Of a stretch of DNA of 64,000 nucleotides, positions 60,056-64,000 are shown one piece after another; position 1 is the first letter of the stretch, and every line of letters starts with the position of its first letter. A program made the position numbers and the translations under genes. The DNA lies in the NCBI GenBank assembly GCA_027186245.1, contig CP114486.1:10492501-10556500 (forward strand). Reading direction: 5' to 3'. Under the pieces are notes generated by a model. That model did not search any database and was not told where the DNA came from. It worked only from the letters and a program-made list of their open reading frames with translations. Source of the stretch: Coriaria nepalensis (taxonomy: Eukaryota > Streptophyta > Magnoliopsida > Cucurbitales > Coriariaceae).

Positions 60056-61199
60056 CCACGAAGAGCTGACAATGAAGCCCCATCAGAATTTAGTTTCTCG
60101 CGCTGTTCAGGACTCGGCTCAATAGGTCAAGTAGAATCTTCATCATCCTCTTCTTCCTACAAGGTATCGACATTGTCTAAAAGTTCCTACAACACTCCTA
60201 TAGTGAAGTCGACTTTAAGCTCTAGCATTTGAGAGGCCATCAGATTGGCTATCTTGTCAGCCAGATCGAGGTGGATCAATTTCTCTTTTGTAGGTCGACT
60301 ATATAGGCACACTTTTAGATAGATTGTCAGATTAGACTAGCGCTCTTTAGCATGGGTCATCTGGAATGATATTCATGGTCTCGATTGATGATGACCATCC
60401 ACTTCTAGCTAAGTTACCATCCTGGATATCTTTGACAACTTTTTCCCTTCGAACGGCCAGTTTCAATCATTGTTCCCGATGTTTACATGTATGTTGATTT
60501 CCTCTTGGGAATTTCAGGTTCTCTAGCTGCGTCTAACTTCAATGAGTCGGCCTTAGGGGAATGATCATCCTAAAAATACAATATAGGGGTTGACCGAATT
60601 CAGAAGTCTTTAGACAAGCTCTTGGCTAAATATCATAAGAGATAAAAGAGTCATTTCTCTTTCCCTTTCCCCGAACTAAAACATCTTATGTTGAGATATT
60701 CAGTAGAAATTTAACCATGCGAAGTGAATCATGTGGACTAATATTAGAGGGCGAACACGTAGGCACCTCCCTATATTTATTCAAGAAGAGTTCGATAAAA
60801 TCAAAAGAGGTATTACTTCCTATAAAATTAAACCTTAATTTAATTTGATAAAATTTACTATACTTTCTATAAATGTTATATATTTGAAATACTATTGTAT
60901 AATCTATTTGAATATAAACTATGCATGCTAGGATATGATCCGAAATATATTTTAAATATTACTTATGCTACATTTATCTTTTATTTGCATGCCAATATTT
61001 ACTAACACATCATCGGCCTCTTTTGGATAGCTAATGAATCTTTGACTGACAGGCTCATCATTCGGCCTATCAGAATGATAATCATCCAGTCGATTGATCA
61101 GCCTGAGGTATACATGATTGGTAACAAGAGCATAAAGGCAGCTAATCAGGTGGACTACTCGATCAGTCAATAGTCATACTAACCTGGCGAGGCTTTTGG

Positions 61200-62000
61200 T
61201 TGAGTGTTGTGGTGTTGTTATGCATGTTAACCCGAATGATGGGTAGGCAGTCGGTGACGACCAACCTATCCCTTTGTTCTACCGGCCAAAACCTCGTATT
61301 TTCCATGCAACATTAGCCATAGTAGGGAAGGGGTTGGAATCAACTTCTATGGTAGGTCTCTAAAAATTTAGAGCTTTTTATCGAATCTTTTCTAGATATG
61401 ATACCAGAATACTAGATAATCACTCATCCGACCACAATAAGAATTATAATATTTATAGTAATCCTTACCTCATTGGCCGACGACAGGTTGTGGTCAGGCG
61501 GAATCTCAACTTTTTTTTCTCCAACAAAATTTCAAAGATTTCACTCGCCTTGTTCTGGTCAAAGGAGTAAACTTTGTCTTTCTCATGAGGATACCTCTTG
61601 ACCGTCTCATGACTCGTAGGCTTGTTAGGAGCCGAACGTGTAACTGGTTTACTGCCAATTATTTTGGAAACATCAGAGTCATAGTTGGGTTCTTTGTAGT
61701 ACACCCTAGCCGACAGTCATTTCCTGAAGACCTTCTCTTTCAGCTACCCTTCATATCTACCTGCCTTAGTGGACAACTTGAAAAAGTCTCAGAATTTCAT
61801 CCCTTCGAACTTCTTCTGGAGTTCAATGTCTATACCATTGACAGCCAAATTGGCGAACTCCTATTCTGGCAGAGCCACATGTCACCATTTCTTAATCGGG
61901 CCCTTCATTACGGCCAATTCACCCATTTGTTGGGACAATTAGGATAACTCGGTCATTGTAACTTATTGTTGATTGATGTAGAATTGGGTAAGGAAGTATT
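61200..62000 (-). pseudogene. Ty3/gypsy gag remnant
   Basis: Minus-strand frames contain VYSFDQNKASEIFEILL and, further upstream, FKLSTKAGRYEG, which match gag proteins of plant gypsy elements, where a similar phrase precedes the zinc-knuckle region. Stops interrupt it. It lies in the expected position, upstream of the pol block on the same strand. Confidence 0.6.
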
Positions 62001-62229
62001 ACTCAATATGATAGTCAAGCCTTTATTGAGTTGGGCAACAACCTAGTATACAAGGCGAAAGTCTGCCCTGTTAAGGAGTTGACGAATAGCCAGACCCATA
62101 ACCTATTATTTCCATCAGCCTCGCTGCATTGAACGGTAAAGTGGCCCATGTGATCCAAGATTTATTGATCTGGGTCACCTCTGAAAAATAGGGTGAAATC
62201 CTGAACTCGGTATCCACAAAAGAAAGGTT

Positions 62230-62510
62230 CTTAATCGATCTCTTTAGGATACAACTTATGGTATATGGGTCGAGGCGGGTGTCGATGGTTGACCAAGATC
62301 TATTGTATAATATGGAACTCAGTATCTACAAGGAAAAGTTCCCAACTGATCTCTTCATAATACAACTTACGATACATAGGCTAAGGTGGCTGTCAAGCAC
62401 GAGATCGTAGTTAATCTCTTTGGGATACGACTTATGGTATATATAGGTCGAGGCAGCTGTCGAATGGTAGGACCGTAGATATCCTATAATATTGTACCGT
62501 AGATATCCCA
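62230..62510. repeat. Three imperfect repeats of about 75-110 bp in the gypsy gag leader
   Basis: GGATACAACTTATGGTATAT (62248), AATACAACTTACGATACATA (62358) and GGGATACGACTTATGGTATA (62419) each precede GG(T/C)(C/T)(G/A)AGG(C/T)GG(G/C)TGTC. GAACTCGGTATCCACAA and GAACTCAGTATCTACAA start two of the units. These look like a run of slipped copies in the retroelement. Confidence 0.6.
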
Positions 62511-63035
62511 TTGTTGGGATGAGGTGATGGATGTGATGGTTTAACAGTCATTGGTACGTCGACGGCTGGTAGTGGTAATATAACTAGCAACCTATTAGTC
62601 ATTAGTTGATCTTCTACCGTTATCTCAGACATCATGGGAGTTTTTAACATACCCCCCACAATGCTCTTATTGGTGGGGTAGTTACTCCTCAGCATATCAA
62701 TACATTAAGCTAAACGAGTTGAACTTTCAACTGTCCGGATATCCGATTCATCCACTCTCTCAAGGAGTCATATGATTAAGACATCGAACGGTCGTTAGCT
62801 CAGGCTTCCATGATAGATAACTCGAGTCGGTGAAATTCTAGATGAACCTAGGGTGAGGTCGGCTGATTCCTCCATGCATTGGCTCATCTCCCCTGGATTC
62901 CTTTGCTCTTAGGTCATGTTCTGCTTCATAGGTGGATCAGAAATAGTTGGTCGTGGATTAGAGGGTTCGGGCTAATCACCATTAACTCAGCGTTTGCCGA
63001 GGCTATGGCTTCAGTATCGATAGGTAGACATCATT

Positions 63036-64000
63036 GTGTTAGGTCCCACTAAGCATGCCAGTATATTGATTGTGAAAATTGGTAAATGCAAAATGGGGTG
63101 AGATAGTACACAACTTTTCAACACGTGGAAACTAAGTCCCACCGGACGTTCCCATTTGTTAACATACAAATTCTACGAACGTACGAGGAATGTGGAATTA
63201 GCATTGAAAAATGCAATCATTCTATCCCATTAGAAATTGTAGAGTGTGGCATGCCAGAAGTACGAAGACTTCTAAAATATAAGAACGGTAATTTAAATTG
63301 CAATAAATAAATTACATAATAATTAAAGACACAAATATAAAGTGCAAAAAGATAAATGCCACATAAATTAAAGGCAATATAAATAAAATGTGCATTAATT
63401 ACATAGTGGAGTAAAATAAATTAATTGGATTAAATTAAAGATATGTTATCCTAACAAAAATTGAGCTGACTTAATTATAAAACAAAAGAAATATGATAAA
63501 ATGATTAACGGGTTATATTAGTCTTGGACACTATGTCTATTGAGCTACAAATTAAAATTTAGATTGTGAATTTTTGTGGCAAGTTAAGGGTTTGGGTATC
63601 ATGAATACTTGATAAATCACGCAAGCAGTTAGCCTACGGAGCGTTAAGAAAATCTATTGGATGATTATTTTTAAGGTTTTGGGCTGAGAGAGATGAATTG
63701 GTTAACTATTGTTTGTTAGATTGTTGTTCTGTGTCTTTTTTCCTTCAACGAATGACTCTATTTATAAGCCTAAGATACTTGAGCGGCAAGTCATTTTTCT
63801 TAGCTGGCAAGGCTTCCTAGTACTGGAAAAGCCTTTTCTGAAATTTAGATTTATCTCTTTATGCCTCTAAAAATAGCTATGTTGTTGGAAAATCCCTTAA
63901 ATAGGCAAGCTTCTTCTTTTTGCAATATAACCCTTAGATTGATTGAACAATCCCTTGAATTAGAAAAATCTCATTTCTTCTTTACGAAGGAATTCCTCTA
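63036..64000 (-). mobile_element. Possible LTR of the minus-strand gypsy element
   Basis: A TATA-like CTTATAAATAGAGTC reads on the minus strand at about 63752-63766, in the right place for an LTR promoter of the gypsy element running leftward. TGTTAGGTCCCAC at 63034 could be the inner LTR end (CCTAACA on the minus strand). No primer-binding site or second LTR was found, and the element runs off the window. Confidence 0.35.

Noticed and set aside
61585..61947. 120-aa + strand reading frame
   Set aside because: It is the antisense of the gypsy gag remnant.
1..64000. tRNA genes, microRNA precursors and CRISPR arrays
   Set aside because: I looked for tRNA B-box strings and for well-known conserved plant microRNA sequences and saw none; no spaced short direct repeats suggest CRISPR, which would not be expected in a plant nuclear genome.

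Overview
This is a nuclear chromosome segment from a flowering plant, almost certainly a eudicot. The genes have many short exons with GT-AG introns, the spacers are AT-rich, and the families are plant ones: AP2/ERF, RGF/GOLVEN peptide, DUF3511, bifunctional DHQ-SDH, CDK-like kinase with an MGC N-terminus, URGT nucleotide-sugar transporter and TSL-kinase-interacting protein. A rosid, possibly a cucurbit, is a weak guess that nothing here proves. Exon models were built by hand from splice consensus and reading phase; no transcript or database was consulted.

Layout. 0-2.9 kb is spacer with a 194-bp tandem repeat. An ERF gene (+) lies at 3.0-3.9 kb, followed by a MITE. The proteasome lid subunit RPN5 (-) fills 6.7-10.1 kb and has a first coding exon that holds only the ATG. 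A duplicated promoter/leader region at 10.8-13.7 kb carries at least five copies of the box C/D snoRNA U14: one set sits in the 5'-UTR intron of a DUF1764 gene (+), and a second set of three follows its own TATA/telo-box promoter. LINE debris at 14.5-15.6 kb precedes an RGF/GOLVEN peptide gene (-) at 17.1-17.5 kb. A decayed Ty1/copia integrase lies at 20.5-21.2 kb.

22.3-29.7 kb is a tandem duplication of a shikimate-pathway DHQ-SDH gene (-). Copy 1 keeps every exon, splice site and catalytic residue but has one in-frame TGA. Copy 2 is gutted by an internal deletion and frameshifts. Then come a DUF3511 gene (+, 30.2 kb), a seven-exon CDK-like kinase (-, 31.1-33.6 kb), a TKI1-like gene lacking the SANT-domain exons (-, 34.9-37.4 kb), a DUF1985 transposon remnant (-, 40.2-41.0 kb) and a URGT5/6-like transporter (+, 43.5-46.7 kb).

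From 46.7 kb to the end I find no intact gene. The region holds an array of degenerate telomere-like repeats (50.5-51.1 kb), a LINE RNase H tail (52.8-53.3 kb), a Ty1/copia RT-RNase H pseudogene (+, 55.3-56.9 kb) and a Ty3/gypsy element (-, 57.3 kb to the window edge) with a 1.07-kb internal direct duplication.

The genes do not form one pathway. The clearest functional theme is ribosome biogenesis: U14 is an 18S rRNA processing and methylation snoRNA, and DUF1764 is a small basic protein probably of nuclear type. The most unusual items are the duplicated U14 clusters, the single-nonsense DHQ-SDH with a broken tandem partner, the ATG-only exon, and a long near-perfect hairpin inside a DHQ-SDH intron.
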